A stretch of 64,000 nt of DNA from an uncultured Flavobacteriales bacterium (GCA_943788405.1 CALSQD010000002.1:360850-424849); one strand, 5' to 3'; numbered from the stretch's first letter, positions 44,129 through 52,730 are shown. Notes: generated by a model from the sequence alone, not told the origin. Numbers and translations are program-made.

Positions 44129-44977
44129 CTAATTTAGTAATAAATCAGCAATAACAAAAGCGCCAAAAATGACGGATGCAATGCCGTTTGTAGTAAAAAA
44201 TGCAAGATTAATTTTACTTAAATCATTATGCTTTACTAAAGTGTGTTGGTAGATAAGTAGGGCAGAGAAAATAGAAAATCCTATCCAATAGAATTTTCCA
44301 AAATCAGCAAAATTACCAATTTGTGAAAGTAAAAGTATTGCAATAAAATGCATAGTTTTAGATAAATTTAATGCATTTTTTTTACCTAGTAAAACAGGGA
44401 TTGAATGTAGTTTTTGTTTTTTGTCAAATCCTTCATCTTGTAAGGCATACATAATATCAAAACCACTTACCCAAAACAATACAACAAAAGAAAACAAAAT
44501 TGGAATAAAATCAAAAGTACCACTTACAGCTAAATAAGCTCCAATAGGAGCAAGTGCTAATCCTAACCCCAGTACTAAATGGCAAAGGGCAGTAAATCGT
44601 TTGGTATAACTATAGCCTAAAATCACCAAAAGTGCAATTGGTGAAAGTGCAAAGCAAAGTGTATTTATAAAATAAGTTGTTGCAATAAAAAGTACGGAAT
44701 TAAAAATCACAAAGTTTAAAGCAGAACCTGCTTTTATACTTCCATTTGGTATTTCTCTCACCTTTGCAGTTCTTTCGTTTGCAGCATCTATATCTCTATC
44801 AATATACCTATTAAAAGCCATGGCTGCCGAGCGTGCAAAAACCATACAAAACACAACATATAAAAGGGTAATCCATTCAAATTCGTAATTCTGTGTTGCT
44901 AAGAAAAAACCAATAAAAGCAAAAGGCATTGCAAATATGGTATGGCTAAATTTTATTAAGGAAAGGTATTTATTCAT
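44129..44977 (-). CDS. UbiA-family 4-hydroxybenzoate polyprenyltransferase-like protein (MqnP/UbiA)
   Basis: The 282-aa membrane prenyltransferase has eight or nine hydrophobic segments and two Asp-rich motifs: NRYIDRDIDAANERT near residue 57 and DIMYALQDEGFD near 173. It attaches a polyprenyl chain to an aromatic acceptor. In Bacteroidota using the futalosine pathway this subfamily (MqnP) makes the prenylated naphthoate for menaquinone; ubiquinone is not expected, so MqnP is the better guess, but the name is not certain. The preceding NTF2-like gene ends two bases upstream. Confidence 0.85.
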   Translation of the reverse strand: MNKYLSLIKFSHTIFAMPFAFIGFFLATQNYEFEWITLLYVVFCMVFARSAAMAFNRYIDRDIDAANERTAKVREIPNGSIKAGSALNFVIFNSVLFIATTYFINTLCFALSPIALLVILGYSYTKRFTALCHLVLGLGLALAPIGAYLAVSGTFDFIPILFSFVVLFWVSGFDIMYALQDEGFDKKQKLHSIPVLLGKKNALNLSKTMHFIAILLLSQIGNFADFGKFYWIGFSIFSALLIYQHTLVKHNDLSKINLAFFTTNGIASVIFGAFVIADLLLN

Positions 44978-44978
44978 G

Positions 44979-45431
44979 CTAAAATGATATTGTTGAATCT
45001 TTTACAATAACCCATTTATCTCCACCAAACCTATGAAGTTCTAACCAAAATTTCCCTTTTGGATTGTCGGTTTTTCTTATGAGTTCCCACTTGCCTTCTA
45101 TTTTAGAAAGGGTATTATTTGCAAATAATTCAATATTTAAGGTTTCAAATTTTAACTCACCCATACTTTCTTTTGTTGGGTAGTTTTTTTTGTAGCGTTC
45201 AAGAGTTGCTTTCCAACCAGAGGTTGGTTCATTTTTGTTAGATCTGAATTGTAATTTTGGTGAATTCCAATACCCTTGCATAAACCCATCAATATCGCCA
45301 TTATTCCAGCAGGTTTGTTGCTCTGTAAGTACAGCTTTAATAGCAGTAATGTCTTTGTCTTTATTTGTATTCATAAATAAAATCAATAGTAGTGTTCCTG
45401 TAAAAAATAGTAAGTTTATTATTCTTTTCAT
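44979..45431 (-). CDS. SnoaL/NTF2-like (DUF4440-type) exported protein
   Basis: The 150-aa protein starts with a hydrophobic signal or anchor (MKRIINLLFFTGTLLLILF) and then has a cone-shaped NTF2-like fold typical of DUF4440: ITAIKAVLTEQQTCWNNGD, IDGFMQGYWNS near residue 50 and WELIRK. No catalytic pair is recognised. Proteins of this type are often periplasmic and of unknown function. The ATG at 45431 is chosen over an in-frame TTG at 45443. It is transcribed with the prenyltransferase, which follows two bases after its stop. Confidence 0.8.
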   Translation of the reverse strand: MKRIINLLFFTGTLLLILFMNTNKDKDITAIKAVLTEQQTCWNNGDIDGFMQGYWNSPKLQFRSNKNEPTSGWKATLERYKKNYPTKESMGELKFETLNIELFANNTLSKIEGKWELIRKTDNPKGKFWLELHRFGGDKWVIVKDSTISF

Positions 45432-45484
45432 AATTGGCTTCAAATCTATTAAAAATTAGGGACACACAATCTACTAGAATTTAC

Positions 45485-45492
45485 GATATTTG
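45485..45492 (+). promoter_or_regulatory. Weak -7 box of hisS
   Basis: GATATTTG differs by one base from TAnnTTTG. It ends ten bases before the hisS ATG and overlaps the alternative TTG start, which supports the ATG at 45502. Confidence 0.4.
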
Positions 45493-45501
45493 CAAACAAT
45501 T

Positions 45502-46851
45502 ATGAGTACTACAAAACCAACACTACCTAAAGGAACGCGTGATTTTACTGCTGAAGTAATGTTCAGAAGAAATTACATTTTTGAAACTGTTAAAACGGCT
45601 TTCGAGTGCTATGGCTATGCACCAATTGAAACGCCAGCAATGGAAAATATTCAAACCTTAACAGGAAAGTATGGTGATGAAGGTGATCGTTTGATTTTTA
45701 AGGTATTAAATTCTGGAGATTATCTTTCTAAAGCAAAACTTGATGAGGATACTACTTCAAAATCCTTAACAAAACAGATAGTTGAAAAGGCTTTGCGTTA
45801 TGATTTAACTGTCCCTTTTGCTCGTTTTGTGGTGCAGAATAGAAATGATATTACTTTTCCTTTTAAGCGTTATCAAATGCAAAATGTTTGGCGTGCTGAT
45901 AGACCTCAAAAAGGAAGATACCGTGAATTTTACCAATGTGATGCTGATGTAATTGGAACAGATTCCTTGCTTTGTGAAGTGGAATTGGTGCAATTGTATG
46001 ATGATGTTTTTACTAAGCTAAATATCCCAAATGTTGATATTTGCATCAATAACCGAAAGGTATTATTTGGAATGGTGGAGTTGATGGGTGCAGCTGATTT
46101 ATTTGATGCTATAGTTATTGCTTTAGATAAATTGGATAAAATTGGCATTGAAAAAGTAAAAGAAGAAATGGAAAGTAAAGGGGTGAAAAAAGAAGCCCTT
46201 TCTATTTTAGATACTTTTTTGAATACGACAAATATTAATGATTTAGCTGCACTTTTAGTGCAATCGGAAGTAGGAGCTAAAGGCTTAGAAGAATTGCAAT
46301 TTGTGATGAATAATATTTCAGAACTTGGTTTGCAATCTGCTAATTTAATTTTTGATATTACCCTAGCTAGAGGACTGAATTACTACACAGGTTGCATCTT
46401 AGAAGTAAAAGCAAATGATGTTGCTATTGGCTCAATTGGTGGTGGTGGAAGATATGATGATTTGACTTCTATTTTTGGACTTAAAGATATTTCAGGGGTT
46501 GGTATCTCTTTTGGAATTGATAGGATGTATATTGTCTTGGAAGAACTTGGATTGTTTCCTGCTAATATTGATGTAAGTACTAAAGTGATGTTTGCTAATT
46601 TTGGTGAGCAAGAAGCCGCTTTTTGTATGCCATTGTTAAAGCAATTGCGTACTGCAGGGATAAGTTCAGAACTATATCCTAAAAAAGCCAAGATGAAAAA
46701 GCAAATGACCTATGCCAATAATAAAGGTGTTCAATTTGTTATTATGGTAGGTGAGGATGAAATGGAATCAGGAATATTGTCAGTTAAAAACATGGAAAGT
46801 GGTGAGCAAAGCAATTTGAACATTACTGATTTAATAAAAGAATTATCATAA
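45502..46851 (+). CDS. hisS: Histidyl-tRNA synthetase
   Basis: The 449-aa class II synthetase starts PTLPKGTRDF and has motif 2 in YQMQNVWRADRPQKGR with YREFYQCDADVIG, the HisRS signature LARGLNYYTG near residue 292, motif 3 GGGGRYDDL, and GVGISFGIDR; the C-terminal anticodon-binding domain follows. It charges tRNA-His, whose gene is about 10 kb away. The ATG at 45502 is chosen because the longer TTG start overlaps the -7 box. hutH begins at the next base after its stop. Confidence 0.96.
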   Translation: MSTTKPTLPKGTRDFTAEVMFRRNYIFETVKTAFECYGYAPIETPAMENIQTLTGKYGDEGDRLIFKVLNSGDYLSKAKLDEDTTSKSLTKQIVEKALRYDLTVPFARFVVQNRNDITFPFKRYQMQNVWRADRPQKGRYREFYQCDADVIGTDSLLCEVELVQLYDDVFTKLNIPNVDICINNRKVLFGMVELMGAADLFDAIVIALDKLDKIGIEKVKEEMESKGVKKEALSILDTFLNTTNINDLAALLVQSEVGAKGLEELQFVMNNISELGLQSANLIFDITLARGLNYYTGCILEVKANDVAIGSIGGGGRYDDLTSIFGLKDISGVGISFGIDRMYIVLEELGLFPANIDVSTKVMFANFGEQEAAFCMPLLKQLRTAGISSELYPKKAKMKKQMTYANNKGVQFVIMVGEDEMESGILSVKNMESGEQSNLNITDLIKELS

Positions 46852-48351
46852 ATGAGTGCTTATAAAGTAGGAGAACAAATGCTAAGTCTTTCAGTTATTG
46901 CTGAAATTATTGCAGAAGGAAAACAATTAGCATTAGGCGAAAAGGCAAAACAAAAAATACAAGATTGTCGTGATTATTTAAATAATAAAATGGAGCAGTC
47001 AGATGCACCAATTTATGGGATAAATACAGGTTTTGGATCACTTTGTAATCATAAAATTTCTAATACTGATTTAGGACAATTACAAACTAATTTAGTGCTT
47101 TCTCATGCTTGTGGTACGGGAAATAAAGTTCCTGCTGAAGTAGTAAAAATTATGTTGTTGTTGAAGGTGCAATCCTTGTCTTACGGACATTCAGGAGTGC
47201 AATTAAAAACAGTGGAACGCTTAATTGAAATGTTCAATAAAAATATTCTTCCAGTAGTGTTTCAGCAAGGAAGTTTAGGTGCAAGTGGTGATTTAGCACC
47301 TTTGGCTCATCTTTCTTTACCTCTTTTAGGAGAAGGGAAAGTTGTAGTAGATGGAAAAGAAGTGGAAGCAAAAACTATAATGAAGGCTAATGATTGGGAA
47401 GCAATTGACTTGCAATCCAAAGAAGGTTTGGCCTTGCTTAACGGAACACAATTCATGGGTGCTTACGGAGTTTGGAGTTTGCTAAAAGCACAGAAATTAT
47501 CCTATATGGCAGATATGATTGGAGCTATTTCATTAGAAGCATTTGATGGAAGAAACGAATGTTTTGATGAATTGATTCATTTGGTGCGTCCACATAAAGG
47601 ACAAATAAAAACAGCTGAAAATATCCGTGATTTCTTGGATGGATCTGAAATTCAAAAGCAAGAAAAAGAACATGTGCAAGACCCTTATTCTTTTAGGTGT
47701 ATGCCACAAGTGCATGGAGCAAGTAAGGGAGTTGTTTCTCATGTTAAGGATGTATTTACAACTGAGATAAATTCAGTAACGGATAATCCTACAATTTTCA
47801 TTAATGATAATAAAGTAATTTCTGGAGGTAATTTCCATGGGCAACCTTTGGCAATGGCTATGGATTATTTAGCAATCGGACTTTCAGAATTAGGTTCTAT
47901 TTCGGAAAGAAGAACTTATCAGTTAATTTCAGGATTGAGAGGATTGCCAGCATTTTTGGTGGCTGAACCAGGACTTAATTCAGGGATGATGATACCACAA
48001 TACACGGCAGCAAGTATTGCGAGCCAAAACAAACAATTATGTACTCCTGCTTCTGTGGATTCTATAGTATCATCAAACGGACAAGAAGACCATGTGAGTA
48101 TGGGAGCTAATGCGGCTACAAAACTATACAGAGTAGTTGAGAATACGGAACGTATTTTAGCAATTGAACTCTTAAATGCTACTCAAGGAATTGCGTTTAG
48201 AAATGCAAAATCTTCAGAATTTATTGAAGGAATTTTGGATATATACAGAGATGAAGTTGAATTCTTAAGTTCAGACAGATTACTGCATGATGATATTGAA
48301 AAATCCATTGGTTTTTTACAAGGACTTGCTGTTGATGTTGAATTATTATAA
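46852..48351 (+). CDS. hutH: Histidine ammonia-lyase
   Basis: The 499-aa enzyme deaminates histidine to urocanate, the first step of histidine catabolism. The MIO prosthetic group arises from Ala-Ser-Gly in GSLGASGDLAPLAH near residue 142. Further family marks are YGINTGFGSL near 54, SVTDNPTIF near 307, GGNFHGQPLA and SSNGQEDHVSMG near 404, which favours histidine over aromatic substrates. It starts immediately after hisS. hutU, hutI and hutG are not nearby, so any Hut pathway must be split. Confidence 0.93.
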   Translation: MSAYKVGEQMLSLSVIAEIIAEGKQLALGEKAKQKIQDCRDYLNNKMEQSDAPIYGINTGFGSLCNHKISNTDLGQLQTNLVLSHACGTGNKVPAEVVKIMLLLKVQSLSYGHSGVQLKTVERLIEMFNKNILPVVFQQGSLGASGDLAPLAHLSLPLLGEGKVVVDGKEVEAKTIMKANDWEAIDLQSKEGLALLNGTQFMGAYGVWSLLKAQKLSYMADMIGAISLEAFDGRNECFDELIHLVRPHKGQIKTAENIRDFLDGSEIQKQEKEHVQDPYSFRCMPQVHGASKGVVSHVKDVFTTEINSVTDNPTIFINDNKVISGGNFHGQPLAMAMDYLAIGLSELGSISERRTYQLISGLRGLPAFLVAEPGLNSGMMIPQYTAASIASQNKQLCTPASVDSIVSSNGQEDHVSMGANAATKLYRVVENTERILAIELLNATQGIAFRNAKSSEFIEGILDIYRDEVEFLSSDRLLHDDIEKSIGFLQGLAVDVELL

Positions 48352-48354
48352 AGC

Positions 48355-48413
48355 AGTCAGAATACAGTAGACAATAAAATGCTGAATACTGTCTACTTAT
48401 TACTGTCTACTAG
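48355..48413. repeat. Repeat island between hutH and the DUF4159 gene
   Basis: It begins with AGTCAGAATACAG (48355-48367), identical to the copy after ftsY. AGTAGACA (48366-48373) is inverted twice as TGTCTACT (48390-48397 and 48404-48411). The second half is a 14-base tandem, TACTGTCTACTTAT then TACTGTCTACTAG. The stop codon of the DUF4159 gene (48410-48412) falls inside the last unit. Confidence 0.7.
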
Positions 48414-49057
48414 TTTTTAAAAACATACTCCAAAATATTGGCGCCCATTTGTAAGGCCTTTAATCTGATATATTCACTGTCATTGTGGACTTCAGAATCT
48501 TCCCATCCATCACCAATATCTGATTCAAAAGTATAAAGACAAACTAATCGCCCGTCAATAATAATACAAAAGGCTTGTGAAGGACTTGCATCATGTTCAT
48601 GCACTTTAGGTAAACCATTTTTGAACTCATATTTTCCATGAAAAATAGGGTGGTTAGTGGGCAATTCTACTAACTTAGTTTCAGGGAAAATCTTCTTTAT
48701 TTCTGTACGGACAAAAGCATCCATTCCGTAATTATCATCTATGTGCAAGAAACCACCTGCTAAAAGATAGTTCCGTAAATTTTCAGTTTCACTAGCATTG
48801 AAAACTACATTTCCGTGCCCTGTCATGTGCAGGAAAGGATAATTGAAAATATCGCTACTGCCAACTTCCACTGTTGCAGGGGCGGCTTTTATGTTTGTTC
48901 CAATATTCTCGTTTGCAAAAGTAATGAGGTTAGGTATGGCAGTAGGGTTGGCGTACCAATCGCCACCACCATTGTACTTGAGTACCGCTATTTCATAGGT
49001 ATTTTGCCCTATTGTAAATAGAGGAAGGAAAAGGAATAATTTGATTAGGAATTTCAT
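48410..49057 (-). CDS. DUF4159 domain exported protein
   Basis: The 215-aa protein has a signal peptide (MKFLIKLFLFLPLFTIGQNT) and the DUF4159 pattern: YNGGGDWYANPTAIPNL near residue 29, HMTGHGNVVF near 75, the GGFLHIDDNYG segment near 100, and HEHDASPSQ. Many DUF4159 proteins resemble class I glutamine-amidotransferase-like folds but lack a catalytic triad; function is unknown. The start overlaps the exonuclease gene stop by one base, making it the third gene of rsmE-exonuclease-DUF4159. The last codons lie in a repeat. Confidence 0.85.
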   Translation of the reverse strand: MKFLIKLFLFLPLFTIGQNTYEIAVLKYNGGGDWYANPTAIPNLITFANENIGTNIKAAPATVEVGSSDIFNYPFLHMTGHGNVVFNASETENLRNYLLAGGFLHIDDNYGMDAFVRTEIKKIFPETKLVELPTNHPIFHGKYEFKNGLPKVHEHDASPSQAFCIIIDGRLVCLYTFESDIGDGWEDSEVHNDSEYIRLKALQMGANILEYVFKN

Positions 49058-49842
49058 TAATATTTATATCCTTTTTTATGCAGCCAAGCAAAGCAAACTG
49101 CAGTAATTGCCACATCATCTTCTGCACTATGTAAATCAAATTCTTTCATTTGTTTCTTGCCAAAAAATTTCAACCCTAATTCTTCTAATTTAAACCATCT
49201 TCTTCCCATAATTTCTCTTCCCATTTGCATTGTATCATATTTTTTCATGTATTTAAATGGTTTAGTTATTCTAGACCGGATACATTCTGCTTCTATAACT
49301 CTTTTGTCAAACATAACATTATGACCAACATAATAATCGCAAGGAGTTAAATCTTCACTGAATTTCCTTAATATTTCTTCTAATTCATATCCTTTTTCTT
49401 CACAAGTTTCATTTGTAATCTTGTGAATTTTTACTGCATCAATAGGTATCGGTAGTGATTGTTTTATATAATAAACTTTCTCTTGGACAATTTCATATTT
49501 TCTTGATAATGTAGTCCATGCTATTTGTACAATTCTTGGAAAATTATTAGGATCCTCTTGTAATGATTTTTTTGTAGGAGTCTCATCATATTTAATTAAG
49601 CCTGTAGTTTCCACATCAATAATTGCAAAACATGGTGTTGCATTGAGATTTGGTTTTATTTTTATTGGATTTCCTGCTCCTTGAAAAGTAATTATTTTTT
49701 TTATAAAAACTAAATAAATCCATAATCCATACCCAACTATCATTTGGAATATTGAATTTTCTATACCTATTACTCCAATTAAGATGCCAATTATTGGAGG
49801 TAAAAACATAAAAACTAAAATGTGTATGATAATTCTTTTCAT
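49057..49842 (-). CDS. Membrane-anchored DEDDh 3'-5' exonuclease
   Basis: The 261-aa protein starts with two hydrophobic segments (residues about 4-25 and 30-49) before a DnaQ-like exonuclease domain. The DEDDh residues are visible: FAIIDVETTGL near 72 (Asp, Glu), GHNVMFDKR near 173 and LHSAEDDVAIT near 241 (His with Asp five residues later). It would hydrolyse DNA or RNA 3' ends with two metals, held at the cytoplasmic side of the membrane; membrane tethering is unusual for this family. It lies between rsmE and DUF4159. Confidence 0.85.
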   Translation of the reverse strand: MKRIIIHILVFMFLPPIIGILIGVIGIENSIFQMIVGYGLWIYLVFIKKIITFQGAGNPIKIKPNLNATPCFAIIDVETTGLIKYDETPTKKSLQEDPNNFPRIVQIAWTTLSRKYEIVQEKVYYIKQSLPIPIDAVKIHKITNETCEEKGYELEEILRKFSEDLTPCDYYVGHNVMFDKRVIEAECIRSRITKPFKYMKKYDTMQMGREIMGRRWFKLEELGLKFFGKKQMKEFDLHSAEDDVAITAVCFAWLHKKGYKY

Positions 49843-49846
49843 ATTT

Positions 49847-50539
49847 TTAATTTTTAATATTTATAGTATGTACGGCCAATAGTCCTGCTGTTTCTGTACG
49901 TAATCTGCTTTTGCCCAAACTTACTGCTTTAAATTGGTTTTGCAAAGCTATTTCAATTTCAGCATTAGAGAAGTCGCCCTCTGGACCAATGAGTATAAGT
50001 GTCTTCTCTGCTTTTTCTTCTTTTCTTAATTCTGTTTTCTCTTCATCTTCACAATGAGCAATGTACTTATTTCCTTCAAAATCTTGTTTTAAAAAGTCCT
50101 TTAAAATAATAGCTTCATTCATTTTTGGTAAATGAAATTTTAAGGATTGCTTCATAGCCGAAAGTAAAATCCGGTTACACCTTTCTGTTTTTAATACTTT
50201 CCGTTCAGAACGGCTGCAAATAATAGGGGTAATTTCATCAATACCAATTTCAGTAGCTTTCTCCAAAAACCACTCGAACCTATCTATGTTTTTAGTTGGG
50301 GCAATAGCCATATGTAAGTGGTAGTTGTGTTGTTTGGGTTTTTGTTCAGTGCTTACAATTTCTAATCTGCATTTTCTGGTGTCAGCTACTGTTATCTCTG
50401 CTTTGTAAAAACCACCTTTTCCATCCGTAAAATTTAAAATATCTCCTTCTTTTTTGCGTAATACTTTAGTAGCGTGCTTACTTTCTTCAGCACTCAGTAT
50501 TATTTCTTTTTCAGGATTTTGAAGGTAGAATAATTGCAT
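49847..50539 (-). CDS. rsmE: 16S rRNA (uracil1498-N3)-methyltransferase
   Basis: The 230-aa SPOUT methyltransferase has an N-terminal PUA-like part with SKHATKVLRKKEGD near residue 20 and a knotted C-terminal domain with LIGPEGDFSNAEI near 184 and SLGKSRLRTETAGLLA near 205. It methylates U1498 of 16S rRNA on the assembled 30S subunit. The C-terminal knot is complete. It is the first gene of a three-gene unit with the exonuclease and DUF4159. An imperfect -7 box TATCTTTA lies at about 50547-50554. Confidence 0.95.
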   Translation of the reverse strand: MQLFYLQNPEKEIILSAEESKHATKVLRKKEGDILNFTDGKGGFYKAEITVADTRKCRLEIVSTEQKPKQHNYHLHMAIAPTKNIDRFEWFLEKATEIGIDEITPIICSRSERKVLKTERCNRILLSAMKQSLKFHLPKMNEAIILKDFLKQDFEGNKYIAHCEDEEKTELRKEEKAEKTLILIGPEGDFSNAEIEIALQNQFKAVSLGKSRLRTETAGLLAVHTINIKN

Positions 50540-50556
50540 GTTGTAAAGATAGAAAA

Positions 50557-50680
50557 TAGTTTTTAGTTGCTAGTTTTTAGTGATTAGTTTTTTTACTTTA
50601 AAAAGAAATAAATAAAAAAGCCGAGCATTTGCTCGGCTTTTTATTTGTTTACTAGCAACTAAAAACTAGTTACTAGTAAC
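50557..50680. repeat. Inverted repeat pair around the pckA terminator
   Basis: TAGTTTTTAGTTGCTAGT (50557-50574) has an exact inverted copy at 50651-50668, 18 of 18 bases, enclosing the terminator. GTTACTAGTAAC follows at 50669-50680 as a perfect 12-base palindrome. The pckA stop codon (50666-50668) and last four codons fall within these repeats. Confidence 0.8.
50615..50642 (-). terminator. Terminator after pckA
   Basis: AAAAAGCCGAGCA (50615-50627) pairs perfectly over 13 bp with TGCTCGGCTTTTT (50630-50642). It is bidirectional in form; pckA ends 24 bases away on the minus strand. Confidence 0.88.
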
Positions 50681-52279
50681 TTTACTTTTTGGTGCTGCAG
50701 CTAAAATCTCAGCATTTGCATTGTCAGCAAACTGAGCAAAGTTTTTATTGAAAGCATCAGCTAATTCATTAGCTTTTGCGTCATAAGCGTTTTTATCAGC
50801 CCAAGTATTTTTAGGGCTTAAAATTTCTGCAGGTACATTAGGGCATGCAGTTGGCATATTTAATCCGAATACTTCATGTGTAGTGTAGTCAGCATTATCT
50901 AATTCTCCATTTAAAATAGCCGTAATCATTGCTCTTGTGTATTTTAAAGAGATACGCTCACCAACACCATAAACACCACCTGACCACCCTGTGTTTATTA
51001 GCCATACATTTACATTGTGTTCTTGCATTTTATCCCCTAACATTTCAGCATATTTTGTTGGGTGCAAAGGCATAAATGGTGCGCCAAAACAAGCTGAGAA
51101 TGTAGTTTGTGGTTCAGTAACTCCAGCTTCAGTTCCTGCAACTTTAGCAGTATATCCTGAAATGAAATGATACATTGCCTGTCCAGTAGTTAGCTTAGAT
51201 ACAGGAGGTAATACACCAAATGCATCAGCTGTAAGGAAGAAAATATTTTTTGGATTTTTCCCTAATGATGGTTTTGCAATATTATCAATATGATGAATTG
51301 GATAACTTACCCTTGTGTTTTGAGTAATTGTAGTATCCTCATAATTTACCTCATTTGTTCCTTCAAAAAAGGAAATGTTTTCTAGTAATGCTCCTGGCTT
51401 AACAGCAGCAAAAATATCTGGTTCTTTTTCAGCAGAAAGGTCAATACATTTTGCGTAACAACCTCCTTCAAAGTTAAAAACTGTATCACCACTCCATCCA
51501 TGCTCATCATCCCCAATTAAATTTCTGTTTGGGTCAGCCGACAAAGTAGTTTTTCCTGTTCCTGAAAGTCCAAAGAAAACAGCAGTATCGCCACCTTTAC
51601 CTGTGTTTGCACTACAGTGCATAGAAAGTACATTCTTTTGGAAAGGTAGTATAAAATTTAAAGCAGAGAAAATTCCTTTTTTGATTTCACCAGTATAACC
51701 AGTACCGCCAATAAGAATAACTTTTTTTGTAAAATTAAGAATAGCAAAGTTATGCTGACGAGTTCCGTCAACCTCAGCATCTGCCATAAATCCTGGAGCA
51801 TTTAAAATAGTCCATTCAGCATCAAAATTCTCAATTTCACTATCAGTAGGGCGTAAGAACATGTTGGAAGCAAACATATTACTCCAAGCATATTCATTTA
51901 CCACACGAATATTCATTCTGTATTTTTCATCAGCACACGCATAAGCATCTCTTACATAAAGCTCTTTTTCGCTTAAGTAGTTCAATACTTTTTGGTGTAG
52001 TGCATCAAATTTGTTTTCGTCAAAGGATAAATTAACATCTCCCCACCATACTGATTCTTCAGTAATAGCATCTCTCACAATAAAACGGTCCATTGGCGAA
52101 CGGCCAGTGAACTCTCCTGTATTGATGTTGATTGCTCCTGTGGAAGTTAGAGTTGCTTGTCCTTTTTCAATTGAAATGCTTGCCAATTCCTCTGGAGATA
52201 AGTTCCAGTGTGCAGTAGCATTTTTTATTCCTAAATCAGAGATGGTAGCATTTTTAGCTCGCTTGCCTGTTTCGGTCAT
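50666..52279 (-). CDS. pckA: Phosphoenolpyruvate carboxykinase (ATP)
   Basis: The 537-aa enzyme makes phosphoenolpyruvate from oxaloacetate with ATP, the entry to gluconeogenesis. The kinase loop GLSGTGKTTLSADP is near residue 243, the metal site GDDEHGWSGDTVFNFEGG near 263, and an Arg-rich substrate region STGAININTGEFTGRSP near 48. Length is usual. The last residues (KSKVTSN) are encoded inside a repeat, so the C-terminus may have been altered. A good -7 box with TTG precedes the gene. Confidence 0.97.
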   Translation of the reverse strand: MTETGKRAKNATISDLGIKNATAHWNLSPEELASISIEKGQATLTSTGAININTGEFTGRSPMDRFIVRDAITEESVWWGDVNLSFDENKFDALHQKVLNYLSEKELYVRDAYACADEKYRMNIRVVNEYAWSNMFASNMFLRPTDSEIENFDAEWTILNAPGFMADAEVDGTRQHNFAILNFTKKVILIGGTGYTGEIKKGIFSALNFILPFQKNVLSMHCSANTGKGGDTAVFFGLSGTGKTTLSADPNRNLIGDDEHGWSGDTVFNFEGGCYAKCIDLSAEKEPDIFAAVKPGALLENISFFEGTNEVNYEDTTITQNTRVSYPIHHIDNIAKPSLGKNPKNIFFLTADAFGVLPPVSKLTTGQAMYHFISGYTAKVAGTEAGVTEPQTTFSACFGAPFMPLHPTKYAEMLGDKMQEHNVNVWLINTGWSGGVYGVGERISLKYTRAMITAILNGELDNADYTTHEVFGLNMPTACPNVPAEILSPKNTWADKNAYDAKANELADAFNKNFAQFADNANAEILAAAPKSKVTSN

Positions 52280-52310
52280 AATTGTTTTTTTGTTTTGGTT
52301 TTATGGGAGG

Positions 52311-52338
52311 CAAAGGTAAAGATTAATCCTTTATGCAA
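52311..52338 (-). promoter_or_regulatory. Promoter of pckA
   Basis: On the minus strand TTG (52336-52338), a 17-base spacer and TACCTTTG (52311-52318). The leader is about 27 bases. Confidence 0.65.
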
Positions 52339-52343
52339 TTAAA

Positions 52344-52730
52344 TTATGCCTTTTTTTTAATGCAAAAGAATAACATTATCCATGCACTTATTAACAATAA
52401 CCCTCCTATTGGAGTGATGGGTCCTAGAAAAGGTAAGGAATTCCCTAGTGTTTTTTGCAGGCTTAATAAATAGATAGAGAAAGAGAAAAAGCATATTCCT
52501 GTAGTCATTAAGGTTAAGCTTCTTTTTAATTGATGATTAAATTTTTCAGCATTTAATGCTAAAAGTAAAATTGCTAAAGCATGAAGAAATTGATATCTAA
52601 CTCCTGTTTCAAAAGATTGCAATTGACTTGTTGTAAGAATTTCTTTTAAGGCATGAGCGCCTAAGGCTCCCAATGCAACTGCAGTAGCTGCAAAAAAGAT
52701 TGCAACTTTTATAAATTTATCTGTTGTCAT
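52344..52730 (-). CDS. DUF423 small membrane protein
   Basis: The 128-aa protein has four hydrophobic segments and the DUF423 start: ALGALGAHALKEIL near residue 18 and ETGVRYQFLHALAIL near 42, plus PIGGLLLISAWIML near 105. DUF423 proteins (YgdD-like) are inner-membrane proteins of unknown function found across bacteria. No partner is adjacent. It has its own consensus promoter and ends just after the pckA promoter. Confidence 0.88.
   Translation of the reverse strand: MTTDKFIKVAIFFAATAVALGALGAHALKEILTTSQLQSFETGVRYQFLHALAILLLALNAEKFNHQLKRSLTLMTTGICFFSFSIYLLSLQKTLGNSLPFLGPITPIGGLLLISAWIMLFFCIKKKA

Noticed and set aside
52011-52319. 102-codon plus-strand ORF overlapping the start of pckA
   Set aside because: It is a shadow of pckA and its promoter, with no start signal or family match.
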